Below are positions 16,795-26,733 of a stretch of 64,000 nucleotides of DNA, in pieces; the first letter of the stretch is position 1, and every line of letters starts with the position of its first letter. The stretch covers positions 186,001-250,000 of the forward strand of contig NZ_CVSV01000131.1 of the NCBI RefSeq assembly GCF_001180245.1. The letters run 5' to 3'. The notes below the pieces were generated by a model, which was not told the DNA's origin, did not search any database, and worked only from the letters and a program-made list of their open reading frames with translations. Source of the stretch: Prochlorococcus marinus (GTDB taxonomy: Bacteria; Cyanobacteriota; Cyanobacteriia; PCC-6307; Cyanobiaceae). The position numbers and the translations under genes were made by a program.

Positions 16795-17265
16795 ATGTAT
16801 ATTCATTCTATGAAATTTTCATGCAGCAAAAGTTATGAGGATTTTCCCTGTTCTCATAGGCAATGGCGCCATGAAGGCCACTGCAGATTTGTGCATGGAT
16901 ATTCAAGATCATTCACCTTTTGGTTCACTGCAAAAAAATTAGACCTAAATGGTTTTGTTGTCGATTTTTCAAGTCTAAAGCCTCTAGAAAATAGACTAAA
17001 GGAGCAATTTGACCATACTTTTTTAATAAATAAAGATGACCCCTTGCTGAATTACTGGGAAAAATTACATGACTTAGATGCTTTAGATCTTAGAATTATG
17101 GATAATGTGGGGATGGAGTTCACCTCTGAATTAATTTGGAGATGGGCTAATGAATACTTACAGGATAAGGATAAGGGCAGAACATGTTGTTGGAAAACAG
17201 AATCAAAAGAAAATAAATCTAATAAAGCAAGTTATGAGGAAATTCCTGATTGGTTCAAATCTTAG
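16795..17265 (+). CDS. QueD-like 6-pyruvoyltetrahydropterin synthase-family protein, divergent zinc site
   Basis: About 156 residues with a T-fold resembling 6-carboxytetrahydropterin synthase (queuosine pathway) or pterin synthase. Numbered from this ATG plus one, visible elements are H22 in CSHRQW, the catalytic-type C31 and H35 in HCRFVHG, the DHTFLIN motif with H75, and TSE with E113. In the classic enzymes the third zinc ligand completes an HGH; here the position is tyrosine (HGY). Extra histidines at H27 and H30 might compensate. So this is a divergent subfamily whose reaction is uncertain. Starts at 16792 (TTG), 16795 (ATG) and 16810 (ATG) are all possible; I chose the first ATG. Confidence 0.75.
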   Translation: MYIHSMKFSCSKSYEDFPCSHRQWRHEGHCRFVHGYSRSFTFWFTAKKLDLNGFVVDFSSLKPLENRLKEQFDHTFLINKDDPLLNYWEKLHDLDALDLRIMDNVGMEFTSELIWRWANEYLQDKDKGRTCCWKTESKENKSNKASYEEIPDWFKS

Positions 17266-17309
17266 ATTAAAATTTTTAAATTTTAAGTTATATAGGATTA
17301 TTTAGATCT

Positions 17310-19892
17310 TTAATCAACAATTATCTCTCCATTAGTAAGATAAATATTAATCTCGTCTTTATTGAGGTAATTATTATTCAATATATTATTTGAAATTTTT
17401 GTCTCAATTTGTTTTTGGATAATTCTTTTTAAAGGCCTTGCACCATATGCATGATCAAAACTATTCTCGACAAGTTGGGTAATTGCCTCATCCGTAATTT
17501 TTAATTTTAAATTTTTCTTGTTAAGTCTTTTTTCCAAATATTGAAGCTGGATTTTTGCAATTTCTTTCATGTCATTTAATTCTAAATTATTAAAAATAAC
17601 TATTTCATCAAGTCGATTTAAAAACTCTGGCTTGAAAAATTTTTTTATTTCATTATCTACAACTTTTTTAATTTCATTTGTATCTTCTTTTCTAACTGAT
17701 AAATCATTTATTGATTGACTTCCTAAATTACTTGTGAGAACAATGATTGAATTTTTGAAATTGATTGTGCGACCTTTACCATCAGTAATGATTCCATCAT
17801 CAAGAACCTGTAAGAGTATGTCTAAAATATCTTTGTGAGCTTTCTCTATTTCATCAAGAAGTATCAATGAATAAGGATTTTTGCGTATAGCTTCAGTTAG
17901 TTGACCGCCTGATTCGAAACCTAAGTATCCAGGAGGAGCACCTATTATTTTGCTCACTGAATGCTTTTCCATATATTCAGACATATCCAGTCTTGTAATT
18001 GAAGAATTTGAATCGAATATTATTTTGGCTGTTACTTTACTTAGCTCTGTTTTTCCAACACCAGTTGGACCTAAAAAGAGAAAACTGGCTAATGGCTTGC
18101 TTGGATCATTTAGACCAGTCCTTGATCTCTTAATGGAATCTGCAACAGCCCTAATTGCGCTATCTTGGCCAATAATTTTTTCTTTAAGGATTGACTCTAG
18201 GCTCAAGAGTTTATCTTTTTCTGACTGGTTTAAGTTCTGTACTGGAATAGAGGTCCACTTTGAGACAACTTCTGCAATATCATCAAAAGTCACCTCTTGT
18301 CTTAAAAGACTTGTGTCTCCATTTTTTTGGGAATTTACTAGAGAATCACTTTTTTCTTTCAATTTTTTTTGCAAAGAATTTAAAGTTCCAAATTCTAATT
18401 CTGCTGCTTTGTTGAGGTCAAAACTCCTTTTGGCTTGATCTATTTGCAACTGAACAGATTCAATTTCTTCTTTTATGGTGCTAATCTCATCAATTTCATC
18501 TTTTTCTTTTTTCCATTGAGCGCCTAATTCTGCCTGTTTATCTTTAAGGGATATAAGTTCATTATTGATTTTTTTTAATCTTTCTATAGAGAAATCATCC
18601 GTTTCTCTTTTTAAAGATAATTTTTCCATCTCAAACTGTAGAACTTTTCGATCAATTTCATCAATTTCTTCAGGTTTGGAAGTTATGACCATATTTAATC
18701 TTGAGGCTGCTTCATCGATTAGATCTATTGCTTTGTCAGGAAGAAATCTATCGTTAATATATCTTTCGCTAAGGGTTGCAGCAGCAACTAAAGCATTGTC
18801 AGAAATTCTCACACTATGATGAACTTCGTATCTTTCTCTCAATCCTCTTAAAATGGATACTGTATCATTTATTGAAGGAGCATCAACTTTTATTTTTTGA
18901 AATCTTCTTTCTAAAGCAGGATCTTTTTCTATATTTTGTTTATGTTCATTAATAGTTGTAGCACCAATACATCTAAGTTCTCCTCTTGCAAGCATTGGTT
19001 TTAACAGGTTGCTTGCATCTAAAGAACCTCCACTAGCGCCTGCACCAACTACCGTATGAATTTCATCAATAAAAAGAATAATCTTACCGTCTGATTCTTT
19101 CACTTTCTTAAGAATATTTTTTATTCTTTCTTCAAATTCTCCACGATATTTTGCTCCAGCTAAAAGTGTACCCATATCTAATGAAATTAGTTTCCTATCT
19201 TGTAGTGCAGAAGGCACATCGCCATTAATAATTCTTTGAGCTAACCCTTCCACAATGGCTGTTTTGCCAACCCCAGGTTCTCCAATAAGAACTGGATTAT
19301 TTTTTGTTCTTCTACTCAATATTTGAATTGTTCTTCTAATCTCTTCATCCCTACCAATAACTGGGTCTAAAATCCCATTTCGTGCAGATTGAGTTAGATC
19401 AATACCATATTTTTCCAAAGACTCATTAGAACTATTAAATTCATTTTTTACTGCAGGATCTGACTTCATTTTCTTTGTAATTTCAAGAAATTCTGGAATA
19501 CCTTTTTGATTTAAAATTTGAAATCCATATTTATCATCATAAGTGAAACCGTAAACTAAGTGTTCTGTTGATATCACTACATCATTTAAAGTATTTTTAA
19601 TATCATTCGCCTTCAAAAATATTTTGTGAAGAGTCTCACCAATATATAAATTATCTTGTTTATTTTTCATTTTTGCCTTCGCACTTAATGAAGAATTTAT
19701 TTCCCTCTCAAGATCTTTTAGATTTAAATTATTTTTTTTTAAAATATTTTTTGTAATATTGTCCTGTCTTATAAGAGCTAATAATAAATTATCAGAGTCT
19801 ACGTTTTGTTGATAATTTTTATAAGCAATTTCTTTGGCAAAAATAAAACAGTCCCAAGCAGAATTTGAGAATTCTCTTGGGACTATTTTCAT
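17310..19892 (-). CDS. clpB: ClpB-type AAA+ disaggregase, divergent paralogue
   Basis: This 860-residue protein has ClpB architecture: an N-domain (1-145), AAA1 with Walker A GEPGVGKT at 204-211 and Walker B ILFIDE at 272-277, a coiled-coil middle domain (about 400-525) that distinguishes ClpB from ClpA/C, and AAA2 with Walker A GPTGVGKT at 608-615. No ClpP-binding IGF/IGL loop is apparent. It should extract and refold aggregated proteins with DnaK. The N-domain differs from the usual ClpB start and is Asn/Lys-rich. Cyanobacteria often carry two ClpB genes and this looks like the second, constitutive type, though that cannot be proven here. It is 60 bases downstream of petE. Confidence 0.9.
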   Translation of the reverse strand: MKIVPREFSNSAWDCFIFAKEIAYKNYQQNVDSDNLLLALIRQDNITKNILKKNNLNLKDLEREINSSLSAKAKMKNKQDNLYIGETLHKIFLKANDIKNTLNDVVISTEHLVYGFTYDDKYGFQILNQKGIPEFLEITKKMKSDPAVKNEFNSSNESLEKYGIDLTQSARNGILDPVIGRDEEIRRTIQILSRRTKNNPVLIGEPGVGKTAIVEGLAQRIINGDVPSALQDRKLISLDMGTLLAGAKYRGEFEERIKNILKKVKESDGKIILFIDEIHTVVGAGASGGSLDASNLLKPMLARGELRCIGATTINEHKQNIEKDPALERRFQKIKVDAPSINDTVSILRGLRERYEVHHSVRISDNALVAAATLSERYINDRFLPDKAIDLIDEAASRLNMVITSKPEEIDEIDRKVLQFEMEKLSLKRETDDFSIERLKKINNELISLKDKQAELGAQWKKEKDEIDEISTIKEEIESVQLQIDQAKRSFDLNKAAELEFGTLNSLQKKLKEKSDSLVNSQKNGDTSLLRQEVTFDDIAEVVSKWTSIPVQNLNQSEKDKLLSLESILKEKIIGQDSAIRAVADSIKRSRTGLNDPSKPLASFLFLGPTGVGKTELSKVTAKIIFDSNSSITRLDMSEYMEKHSVSKIIGAPPGYLGFESGGQLTEAIRKNPYSLILLDEIEKAHKDILDILLQVLDDGIITDGKGRTINFKNSIIVLTSNLGSQSINDLSVRKEDTNEIKKVVDNEIKKFFKPEFLNRLDEIVIFNNLELNDMKEIAKIQLQYLEKRLNKKNLKLKITDEAITQLVENSFDHAYGARPLKRIIQKQIETKISNNILNNNYLNKDEINIYLTNGEIIVD

Positions 19893-19926
19893 AAATCAAA
19901 ATATGACCGTAATAAATATTTAGACA

Positions 19927-19945
19927 AAATAGTGTTTAACTATTT
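19927..19945 (-). terminator. Possible weak terminator downstream of petE
   Basis: AAATAGT and ACTATTT form an exact 7-base stem around a 5-base loop in the 60-base gap between petE and clpB, read on the minus strand into a short T-rich tail. The stem is almost all AT, so it would be weak. Confidence 0.3.
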
Positions 19946-19952
19946 AGAAAAT

Positions 19953-20303
19953 TTATTCAACGATAACTTTACCTACCATTCCAGCGCCTCTGTGTGGCTC
20001 GCAATAGTAATCATAAGTTCCAGCAGTATCAAATGTTTCTTCCCAAGACTCTCCTGGAGCAAAAGCTAGGTCCGCATGACTTAATTCCTCATGCCCATCA
20101 AAAACAGCATTGTGAGGAGCAAGTTTATTATTGACGAATTTTACTGTATCACCAGCACTAATAGTTACTGTACTTGGTTCAAACGCAAGCATTCCAGCAT
20201 CCGTTCCAAGTTTTACTTCAACAGTCTTTGCTGAAACTGATGAAATACCTAGACCTAGAGTTAAAACTATTGCAAATAACCCTGCAAAGATTGAACGTAA
20301 CAT
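19953..20303 (-). CDS. petE: Plastocyanin
   Basis: Plastocyanin is the lumenal copper protein carrying electrons from cytochrome b6f to photosystem I. The 116-residue precursor has a signal peptide (about 1-25, ending VSA before KTVEV), then a cupredoxin domain. The type I copper ligands are H64 (APHNAVFDG), C101, H104 ([11 protein letters not shown]) and M109. All four are intact and the length is normal. An AT-rich segment (TATATATATT, 20321-20330) about 18-27 bases before the start may hold the -10 element. It is flanked by an epimerase gene upstream and clpB downstream on the same strand. Confidence 0.98.
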   Translation of the reverse strand: MLRSIFAGLFAIVLTLGLGISSVSAKTVEVKLGTDAGMLAFEPSTVTISAGDTVKFVNNKLAPHNAVFDGHEELSHADLAFAPGESWEETFDTAGTYDYYCEPHRGAGMVGKVIVE

Positions 20304-20333
20304 AATAAAAATTTACTTTTTATATATATTACA

Positions 20334-20348
20334 AGGCTTTGGTAGCCT
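20334..20348 (-). terminator. Short GC-rich hairpin between the epimerase gene and petE
   Basis: AGGCT and AGCCT flank the 5-base loop TTGGT, one of the few GC-containing hairpins in the window. It lies just downstream of the epimerase gene's stop and just upstream of the presumed petE -10 region, so it may end epimerase transcripts or be part of petE control. With only five pairs and no strong T tract the assignment is tentative. Confidence 0.3.
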
Positions 20349-20361
20349 AACTGCGAGAATT

Positions 20362-21345
20362 TTAATTGTTATTACAGCTTGGTAACTTTGATAACCTTAA
20401 AATATCATTCAGTGACTTGGCATAACTTTTAAGTTTGAAAGTCTCAGGATTAGTGATGGGGACATGATTAAAGTCATATTTTTTGATACTGAAGCTATCC
20501 CATGGAGTAGTTTGGATGGGGAGAATTCTTAATAATATTTTTAGAATTTTTTTTGTAAGCGGTATCGCAAAAAATCTCCTCATATTATGTCTTTTTAACA
20601 GTGTAATTATGGCATCATCAATTGAAATGAATTTTTGACCTAGCACAAATTTTCTAAAGCCTTTGTATTGTTCTTCTTTATGATTTTTAATTAGAAAACC
20701 GCAAATCTGTGCGATATCATTTGCGTGTATAAAGTGAAATTTAGAGTCGAGTTTTAAAAATCTTGCTAACCAAAGCCATTTCCTAATTTCTTTCAATCCA
20801 CTAGTTAAATAACTCACAGGATATTTACTTTTTTTTCCAAGATTCCCTCCAAAAACCAAGGTAGGGAAAACAGCGAATGTTTTTTCTGCAAATAAGCTTT
20901 CTCTAAGTCTCTGGAAACATTCATATTTTGTTTGAATGTACTCTGTTCCATAAATCAATGATTCCCTCATTAATTCTGTTTGGGTATCAAGAATACTAGC
21001 TGTTGAAAAATAAATAATCTTTTCTAACTTTTCAATATCAAGCATTTCTAGTAATTTTTCAAAAGCTTTAATATTTACTTCATAGGCTCTTTTTGGATCT
21101 CCCCAAGCTGTAGCAGTATGTATTAGGTAATTAATTTGACTAATTTCCTTTTTATACTTATTTGATTCCCTGATATCACACACCATTAACTTGACTTTTT
21201 TATTTTCTTGAACAGAAATTGGTAACTTATTTTTGTCTCTTACCATGAGATAAAGCCTGAATTTTGTGTTTTTCAAAAACCAATCAACTAAATATTGGCC
21301 AACACATCCATTAGCGCCTGTTATTAATAAGTTTTTATATGCCAA
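20362..21345 (-). CDS. NAD(P)-dependent epimerase/dehydratase (extended SDR)
   Basis: This 327-residue protein begins with a Rossmann fold (LLITGANGCVGQYL, residues 6-19) and has the extended short-chain dehydrogenase hallmarks HTATAWGD, FSTASI and a YIQTK motif supplying the active-site tyrosine and lysine. FVFPTLVFGG-like and FIHANDIAQ segments follow, as in nucleotide-sugar epimerases and related reductases. The substrate is not identifiable. It begins eight bases after hemE on the same strand, so the two are likely co-transcribed, but a role in tetrapyrrole metabolism should not be assumed. Confidence 0.8.
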   Translation of the reverse strand: MAYKNLLITGANGCVGQYLVDWFLKNTKFRLYLMVRDKNKLPISVQENKKVKLMVCDIRESNKYKKEISQINYLIHTATAWGDPKRAYEVNIKAFEKLLEMLDIEKLEKIIYFSTASILDTQTELMRESLIYGTEYIQTKYECFQRLRESLFAEKTFAVFPTLVFGGNLGKKSKYPVSYLTSGLKEIRKWLWLARFLKLDSKFHFIHANDIAQICGFLIKNHKEEQYKGFRKFVLGQKFISIDDAIITLLKRHNMRRFFAIPLTKKILKILLRILPIQTTPWDSFSIKKYDFNHVPITNPETFKLKSYAKSLNDILRLSKLPSCNNN

Positions 21346-21353
21346 GACTTTGA

Positions 21354-22394
21354 CTAGTAGGTGAGTTTTTTTCCATGTTCAAAAAATGTTTGAGCATTTT
21401 CTTCTGGCGTCCCAGGTAAAATCCCATGACCCAAATTAAGAATATATTTCCTGTCTTTAATTTTATTGAAAGTGTTATCTATCCTTTCTTTTATTGATTC
21501 TTTGTTTCCGAATAAAATGCCAGGGTCAACATTACCTTGAATTCCAATCCCCTTGGGGATTCTTTTACAAGCCTCTTCAATATCTACTGTCCAATCTAAT
21601 GAAATTATATCAACCCCAGTTTTTGCCATTCTTTCCAGTACCCCAGCACTTCCTGAAATGTAAAGAATTATTGGTGTTTCAGGGTATTCAGCTTTTACAA
21701 TTTCAACAACTTTTTTTTGATACGGCCCAGCAAAGATATCATAATCTTGTGGGCTTAGTTGGCCTGCCCATGAATCAAAAATTTGTACTACTTGCGCTCC
21801 AGATTTTATTTGATATTTAAGATATTCACCAATAGATTTTGCAAAATGATCAAGAAGTTTATGAAGTAAATCTGGTTCATTAAAAGCCATTGATTTTATT
21901 AATGAATAATTTTTACTGCTTTTACCTTCAACTACATATGCAGCAAGAGTCCAAGGCGCGCCAACAAAACCTAAAACTGTTGCCTCATTATTCACATCTT
22001 TTTTTAGTGAAGAAAGAACTTCCCCAACAAAGCTTAAACTCTCGCTTGGATTTAATTCTCTTAAATTTTCTACCTGATTAAGATTTCTTATTGGGTCCTC
22101 AATAATTGGACCTTTACTTTCTATTATTTCAAAATTAATGCCCATCCCTGGAAGAGGTGTGAGAATGTCTGAAAAAAGGATCACACCATCCGGTTTGAAA
22201 GCATGAAAAGGTTGCATTGAAATTTCATATGATAGTTCTGGATTTTCAGACCTCTCTCTAAAGCTTGGGTAACGCTCCCTTAAATCTCTATAGATTTTCA
22301 TATATCTTCCTGCTTGCCTCATCATCCATACTGGAGGCCTATTTACTTTTTTACCTAATGCGGCAGAAAGTAGTAGTGGTAAATCTTGAACCAT
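21354..22394 (-). CDS. hemE: Uroporphyrinogen decarboxylase
   Basis: HemE removes four carboxyl groups from uroporphyrinogen III to give coproporphyrinogen III, on the path to heme and chlorophyll. The 346-residue TIM-barrel shows the signature [12 protein letters not shown] at 20-31 with the substrate-binding R26 and R30, the aspartate D76 in LFSDILTPL, and the C-terminal [14 protein letters not shown]. Length and motifs are standard. It is preceded by a 115-base gap after glgB that contains a TTACA-N-TGTAA palindrome, so it probably has its own promoter, and is followed closely by the epimerase gene. Confidence 0.97.
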   Translation of the reverse strand: MVQDLPLLLSAALGKKVNRPPVWMMRQAGRYMKIYRDLRERYPSFRERSENPELSYEISMQPFHAFKPDGVILFSDILTPLPGMGINFEIIESKGPIIEDPIRNLNQVENLRELNPSESLSFVGEVLSSLKKDVNNEATVLGFVGAPWTLAAYVVEGKSSKNYSLIKSMAFNEPDLLHKLLDHFAKSIGEYLKYQIKSGAQVVQIFDSWAGQLSPQDYDIFAGPYQKKVVEIVKAEYPETPIILYISGSAGVLERMAKTGVDIISLDWTVDIEEACKRIPKGIGIQGNVDPGILFGNKESIKERIDNTFNKIKDRKYILNLGHGILPGTPEENAQTFFEHGKKLTY

Positions 22395-22440
22395 TTTTCA
22401 ATTCGATATTTTTAAAAAATTAAAATCCAACTTAAAAATC

Positions 22441-22451
22441 TTACAATGTAA
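22441..22451. promoter_or_regulatory. Short palindrome upstream of hemE
   Basis: TTACA-A-TGTAA is an exact 5-1-5 palindrome about 47-57 bases upstream of the hemE start, in the glgB-hemE gap. It could be a regulator site. It is short enough to occur by chance. Confidence 0.25.
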
Positions 22452-22509
22452 AGCAGAGTAAAAGCGTTATATGAACATTTATATGAAGCACTAAGTTAAA
22501 TGAGTCTTC

Positions 22510-24774
22510 TTATTTTTTTGATTGATGTTTGAAGATACTCACGCTTAATGGGGGCAAAGCAAGTTCTAGAGCATTTTGATAATCATGAATATTGTAATTT
22601 ATAGTTTCTTTACCCCCCATATTTCCTTTGTTACTGCCCCCGTATCTAGACCCATCTGAATTAAATATTTCTTTATAAAATCCTCCTAAAGGAACACCTA
22701 CTTTATATGACCCATGAGTATTAGGTGTAAAGTTGGCAACTACAACAAGCCACTCATTGGTATCGTTTTCTCTTCTCATGAAACTTATAACTGAATTAGA
22801 TTTGTCATTACAATCAATCCATTGAAATCCATAAGGATCAAAGTCATTTTTCCATAATGCAGGTTCATTTTTATAAAGAACGTTTAGGTCATCAATCAAG
22901 TTTCTGATACCTTTATGAGGCTCAAATTCTAGTAAATCCCATTGTAGATCATCCCAAACATTCCATTCTTGTCTTTGCCCAAATTCCATCCCCATAAATA
23001 TCGTTTTTTTACCAGGGTGAGTCCACATATAAGTAAGTAATGCTCGAGTATTTGCATATTTCTTCCAGTCATCGCCTGGCATTTTATGCAAAAGATGACT
23101 TTTTCCATGGACAACTTCATCATGACTAAGTGCAAGCATAAAGTTCTCTGTATAGTTATACGTAATTGAGAAAGTTACACTATTTTGATGGAATTGCCTA
23201 AACCAAGGATCTATTTCAAAATAATCAAGCATATCGTGCATCCATCCCATATTCCATTTCAAGTTAAACCCTAACCCTCCCATGTCAGTTGGTTTGGTTA
23301 CCATTGGCCAAGTTGTTGATTCTTCAGCGATAGAAAGTGCACCTGGGAAGTGTTGGAAGAGTACATGATTAGCCTGTTGAAGAAATTTAACGGCCTCTAT
23401 ATTTTCATTCCCACCATTTTCATTGGGTATCCATTCTCCATCTGGGCGTAGGTAATCTCTGTAAAGCATTGAAGCTACAGCATCCACTCTTATGCCATCA
23501 ATATGAAACTCTTCAAACCAATAAACGAGGTTGGCTACTAAGAAATTCCTTACTTCGTTTCTGCTGTAGTTAAAGATTAGGGTTCCCCATTCTTTGTGCT
23601 CACCTATGCGTGAATCTCCATGTTCATAAAGATGACAACCATCAAAAAATGCTAAACCATGCTTATCTTTTGGAAAATGACCAGGCACCCAATCAAGAAT
23701 TACGCCTATGCCCTCTTCATGACATTTATTTACAAACTCTCTAAATTCATTTGGAGTGCCAAATCTACTTGTTGGTGCATACCAGCCTGTGACTTGGTAT
23801 CCCCATGAACCATCGAATGGATGTTCAGATATTGGCATTAGTTCGATATGAGTGAATCCTCTCTCTTTTACGTAAGGGATGAGTTTCTCCGTTAATTCTG
23901 GATAAGTTAATAATCTTGTTCCAGGTTTTAAATCAGCAGCAGGCACTGGGTCTCTTGGTTCACCACTGTCCTCCAAATATTTATTATCGGCTGATTCATG
24001 GAGCCAACTTCCTAAATGCATTTCATAAACTGAAATTGGCTTGTTAATTTGACTAGAAGAATCTCTATTTGAAATCCAAGAACTATCATTCCAATTAAAG
24101 TTTTTTAATTTTGAAACTATTGAACCATTTTGAGGTCTGATTTCATGAAGGAAACCATATGGATCAGCTTTCTCATAAATATGACCTTGCTGTGTTCTTA
24201 TTTCGTATTTATATGTATCGCCCTCTTTCATTGTTGGCATGAATAGTTCCCAAATCCCCCCTAATCTTTTTTGCATTGGATGATGTCTTCCATCCCAAGA
24301 ATTTGTATCTCCAATTATCGAAATTGATTTTGCATTTGGAGCCCAAATGCAAAACATTACTCCTTTTTGATTCTTTTCTTCAATAAGATGTGCTCCCATT
24401 TTTTCCCAAATATGATGATGATTACCTTCTGCAAAAAGATGTCTATCAACTTCTCCCATCCACTCATCTCTATATGACCAAGGGTCATGTTGTGTATGTG
24501 TGATCCCTCCTCGTGAAATATTTATTTCGTAATTATGATTCGGATTTTCAGGCAGAATAGCTTCAAAAAGCCATTTATGATTTATGCTTTCCGCCTTATA
24601 GGTATTGTTTTTAAAATTTATTTTAACTTCGTCGGCTTCAGGCATCCATACCCTAATTACCCATTGTTCTTCATAAAAATGCGGACCTAATATTTTTAAT
24701 GGATTATCATTGCAACAATTTTCTAGGTTGATAGCTTCTGATTTAATCCAGTCTGCTTGAATTGTCTCGATCAT
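22510..24774 (-). CDS. glgB: 1,4-alpha-glucan branching enzyme
   Basis: GlgB makes the alpha-1,6 branches of glycogen. The 754-residue protein has an N-terminal beta-sandwich region (about 1-110), a CBM48 domain (about 115-215) with AWEL-like GGIWELFMP, and a GH13 barrel. The catalytic nucleophile D431 is in [11 protein letters not shown], the acid/base glutamate E484 in [10 protein letters not shown], and the transition-state aspartate D552 in [10 protein letters not shown]. All are intact. It follows the CocE-type hydrolase gene after 52 bases. glgA is at 52 kb and glk at 38.7 kb, so glycogen genes are scattered. Confidence 0.97.
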   Translation of the reverse strand: MIETIQADWIKSEAINLENCCNDNPLKILGPHFYEEQWVIRVWMPEADEVKINFKNNTYKAESINHKWLFEAILPENPNHNYEINISRGGITHTQHDPWSYRDEWMGEVDRHLFAEGNHHHIWEKMGAHLIEEKNQKGVMFCIWAPNAKSISIIGDTNSWDGRHHPMQKRLGGIWELFMPTMKEGDTYKYEIRTQQGHIYEKADPYGFLHEIRPQNGSIVSKLKNFNWNDSSWISNRDSSSQINKPISVYEMHLGSWLHESADNKYLEDSGEPRDPVPAADLKPGTRLLTYPELTEKLIPYVKERGFTHIELMPISEHPFDGSWGYQVTGWYAPTSRFGTPNEFREFVNKCHEEGIGVILDWVPGHFPKDKHGLAFFDGCHLYEHGDSRIGEHKEWGTLIFNYSRNEVRNFLVANLVYWFEEFHIDGIRVDAVASMLYRDYLRPDGEWIPNENGGNENIEAVKFLQQANHVLFQHFPGALSIAEESTTWPMVTKPTDMGGLGFNLKWNMGWMHDMLDYFEIDPWFRQFHQNSVTFSITYNYTENFMLALSHDEVVHGKSHLLHKMPGDDWKKYANTRALLTYMWTHPGKKTIFMGMEFGQRQEWNVWDDLQWDLLEFEPHKGIRNLIDDLNVLYKNEPALWKNDFDPYGFQWIDCNDKSNSVISFMRRENDTNEWLVVVANFTPNTHGSYKVGVPLGGFYKEIFNSDGSRYGGSNKGNMGGKETINYNIHDYQNALELALPPLSVSIFKHQSKK

Positions 24775-24826
24775 GACTGGTAGATATTAACGATTAATAA
24801 TATCAAATGATTAACCAAAAAAATAA

Positions 24827-26407
24827 TTATTTATAAAAAAAAGGGGTCATTTTCATAAATGTTTTATCAAGGCTAAAACTTAGAGTAATAACTCTATGAT
24901 TTGCTGAAGGCGGTCCAACATTTCCCTCCCCAAATCCAGGATTAACTCCAATAGCGGGATAAGCTGCTGCAGATATAGATAAGCGAAGCTTGCTATCTTT
25001 AATCAAACAAATATTTGTTGGTTGCATTGTGATTTGGTAAGTGCATTCTTCACTTATTTTGGAGTTTTTAACCCTTAAGAATCCGGTTGAAAATTGATTC
25101 ACCTTTTCATTACCTTCTTCAACTAGAGATAAAGCAAGGCAGATATCGAAATTGGGCTGATCACTTTTTACTTGGATTTCTAATGTTGGAACTCCTCTTA
25201 AATATTGATCTTCTTCAAAAGAATTGGTTTGAAAAACACCTACATCTAGGCGTTTATCAATAATACTTCTATTAAACTTTCCTGGATTTGGACCTAAATG
25301 ACCACCGTCAGATGGAGTAGGTCTCCATGGGTCATTAACAATTGTGAACCATCCTGATCCTTTTGAATTTATGGTCAGACTTCCATCTTCAACCTCTACA
25401 TTTGCAGTGCCATCACTTTTGAGCCCAAAAATAAATTCAGGCTGAAATTTATTATCTAACTCTTCCCATTTATCTAATGAAATATTCCATATTTTTTTCT
25501 CATATTTAAATTTCTTTGAATTAAGATTTTTATCTGATTTTAAATATTTATCAAAAAATTTTAATAAAGATTCTTGTGATCCCTCCCACCAATTTAGATG
25601 TGTCGCATTCCCAATAATAATCTCTGGGCGTCCCCCAGCTTCTTTAGATTTTTTATAAAGATCAAAGGCACCTTTTAAATGTGGATCCCAAAGTCCTCCA
25701 ATAATTAACATAGGTTGTTTAATCCATGTTGAAATTGGTTTAAATTCTTCAAATGGGAGAGCATTATTTAAATTTTTAAGCCATTCCAAAACAAAGTTAT
25801 TAGGATCATATTTTTTTAAAGTATCAATTCCTTCTCTTAAATAACTTTTATTTTCTAAGGCAAATCTTATCTTTTCCCACTCAAGCAATTTATTTTCTCT
25901 TTTCATTTTTAGTGCTGCGATTTGAAGTCCCCATGCAATATTGTTATGCCACCAATATGCTCCTCCATCTGAGCACCAATGATCCTTAATATTCATCCCA
26001 GTCATTGCTGGAGATAAACAATCGGGCGGCTTTGAATTTAATTCACCAGTTAGTTGAGTAAATCCTTGATATGAAAAACCATATAAGCCAAGTTTCCCAT
26101 TACATTCTTTTAGAGACCTTACCCATTCATGTGTTTCTGTAGTGTCGCTAGCTTCTTGATTAAAACCATTAAAAATTCCTTCAGAAGAACCCATACCTCT
26201 GACATCTTGAATTATTACCATATACCCTTTGGAGGCCCACCATTTAGGGTGAGAATATGTAATAGTTGAAGCTATTTCCCTGCCATAAGGTTGTCTCATT
26301 AATAATGCAGGCCATGGCCCATTACCACTAGGTAACCAAATCCTCGATATAAGTCTCACTCCATCTCTAAGTACTAGAGACTTGTCAAACCATCTTGAAC
26401 CAATCAT
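24827..26407 (-). CDS. CocE/NonD-family serine hydrolase
   Basis: This 526-residue protein belongs to the X-Pro dipeptidyl-peptidase (S15)/cocaine-esterase family. The alpha/beta-hydrolase part (about 1-290) has the oxyanion YGRE, QDVRGMGSSEG, the nucleophile S112 in GFSYQGF, a GLWD aspartate near residue 243 and the NATHLNWW histidine near 270. The C-terminal jelly-roll domain (about 330-520) with LEIQVKSDQPNFD and a VITLSFS-like end matches PepX_C. There is no signal peptide. It could be an acyl-ester or amide hydrolase; the substrate is unknown. It begins seven bases after the small secreted-protein gene. Confidence 0.85.
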   Translation of the reverse strand: MIGSRWFDKSLVLRDGVRLISRIWLPSGNGPWPALLMRQPYGREIASTITYSHPKWWASKGYMVIIQDVRGMGSSEGIFNGFNQEASDTTETHEWVRSLKECNGKLGLYGFSYQGFTQLTGELNSKPPDCLSPAMTGMNIKDHWCSDGGAYWWHNNIAWGLQIAALKMKRENKLLEWEKIRFALENKSYLREGIDTLKKYDPNNFVLEWLKNLNNALPFEEFKPISTWIKQPMLIIGGLWDPHLKGAFDLYKKSKEAGGRPEIIIGNATHLNWWEGSQESLLKFFDKYLKSDKNLNSKKFKYEKKIWNISLDKWEELDNKFQPEFIFGLKSDGTANVEVEDGSLTINSKGSGWFTIVNDPWRPTPSDGGHLGPNPGKFNRSIIDKRLDVGVFQTNSFEEDQYLRGVPTLEIQVKSDQPNFDICLALSLVEEGNEKVNQFSTGFLRVKNSKISEECTYQITMQPTNICLIKDSKLRLSISAAAYPAIGVNPGFGEGNVGPPSANHRVITLSFSLDKTFMKMTPFFYK

Positions 26408-26414
26408 CTAGGCT

Positions 26415-26681
26415 TTAGAAAATGTCTGGACAGTGCAGCCCAATGACATAAATAGAAAAGATCTCTGCGTTAACGGGAGTTAACTTTTTTTTATTTGCTA
26501 CATACTTTACAACTTCAATTGAACTAGCTGAATCACCTTTTGAATTAAACTCTCTAAACTTATTACATAAATTTCTTGCTTCGTCGGGATTCTTTTTTAC
26601 ACTTTCTAATAAGTTAGATTGACTAAAAACAGGGTATAAAGAGTTGGAAAACAAAAATAACAAAAATAATAAAGGTTTCAT
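26415..26681 (-). CDS. Small exported protein of unknown function
   Basis: This 88-residue protein has a clear signal peptide: MKP, a Leu/Phe-rich core and a likely cleavage near residues 20-22 (PVFSQS). The mature part of about 66 residues is mostly helical with two cysteines (NLCNKF and LHCPDIF), which could form a disulfide in the periplasm. I do not recognise the family. It lies 52 bases after the DUF4332 gene and seven bases before the CocE-type hydrolase, so it is probably in that transcript. Confidence 0.65.
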   Translation of the reverse strand: MKPLLFLLFLFSNSLYPVFSQSNLLESVKKNPDEARNLCNKFREFNSKGDSASSIEVVKYVANKKKLTPVNAEIFSIYVIGLHCPDIF

Positions 26682-26733
26682 TATTACTAGTTTTTTCTGA
26701 ATTCTACATTAAAAAAATTTTTTAACCAAGATT

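Noticed and set aside
17950-18438. 162-codon plus-strand frame antisense to clpB
   Set aside because: It lies opposite well-conserved AAA+ motifs of clpB and has no family signature, so it is a shadow of that gene.
21494-21820. 108-codon plus-strand frame antisense to hemE
   Set aside because: The composition (Gln/Leu/Phe-rich) is what one gets from reading hemE backwards; hemE is certain.
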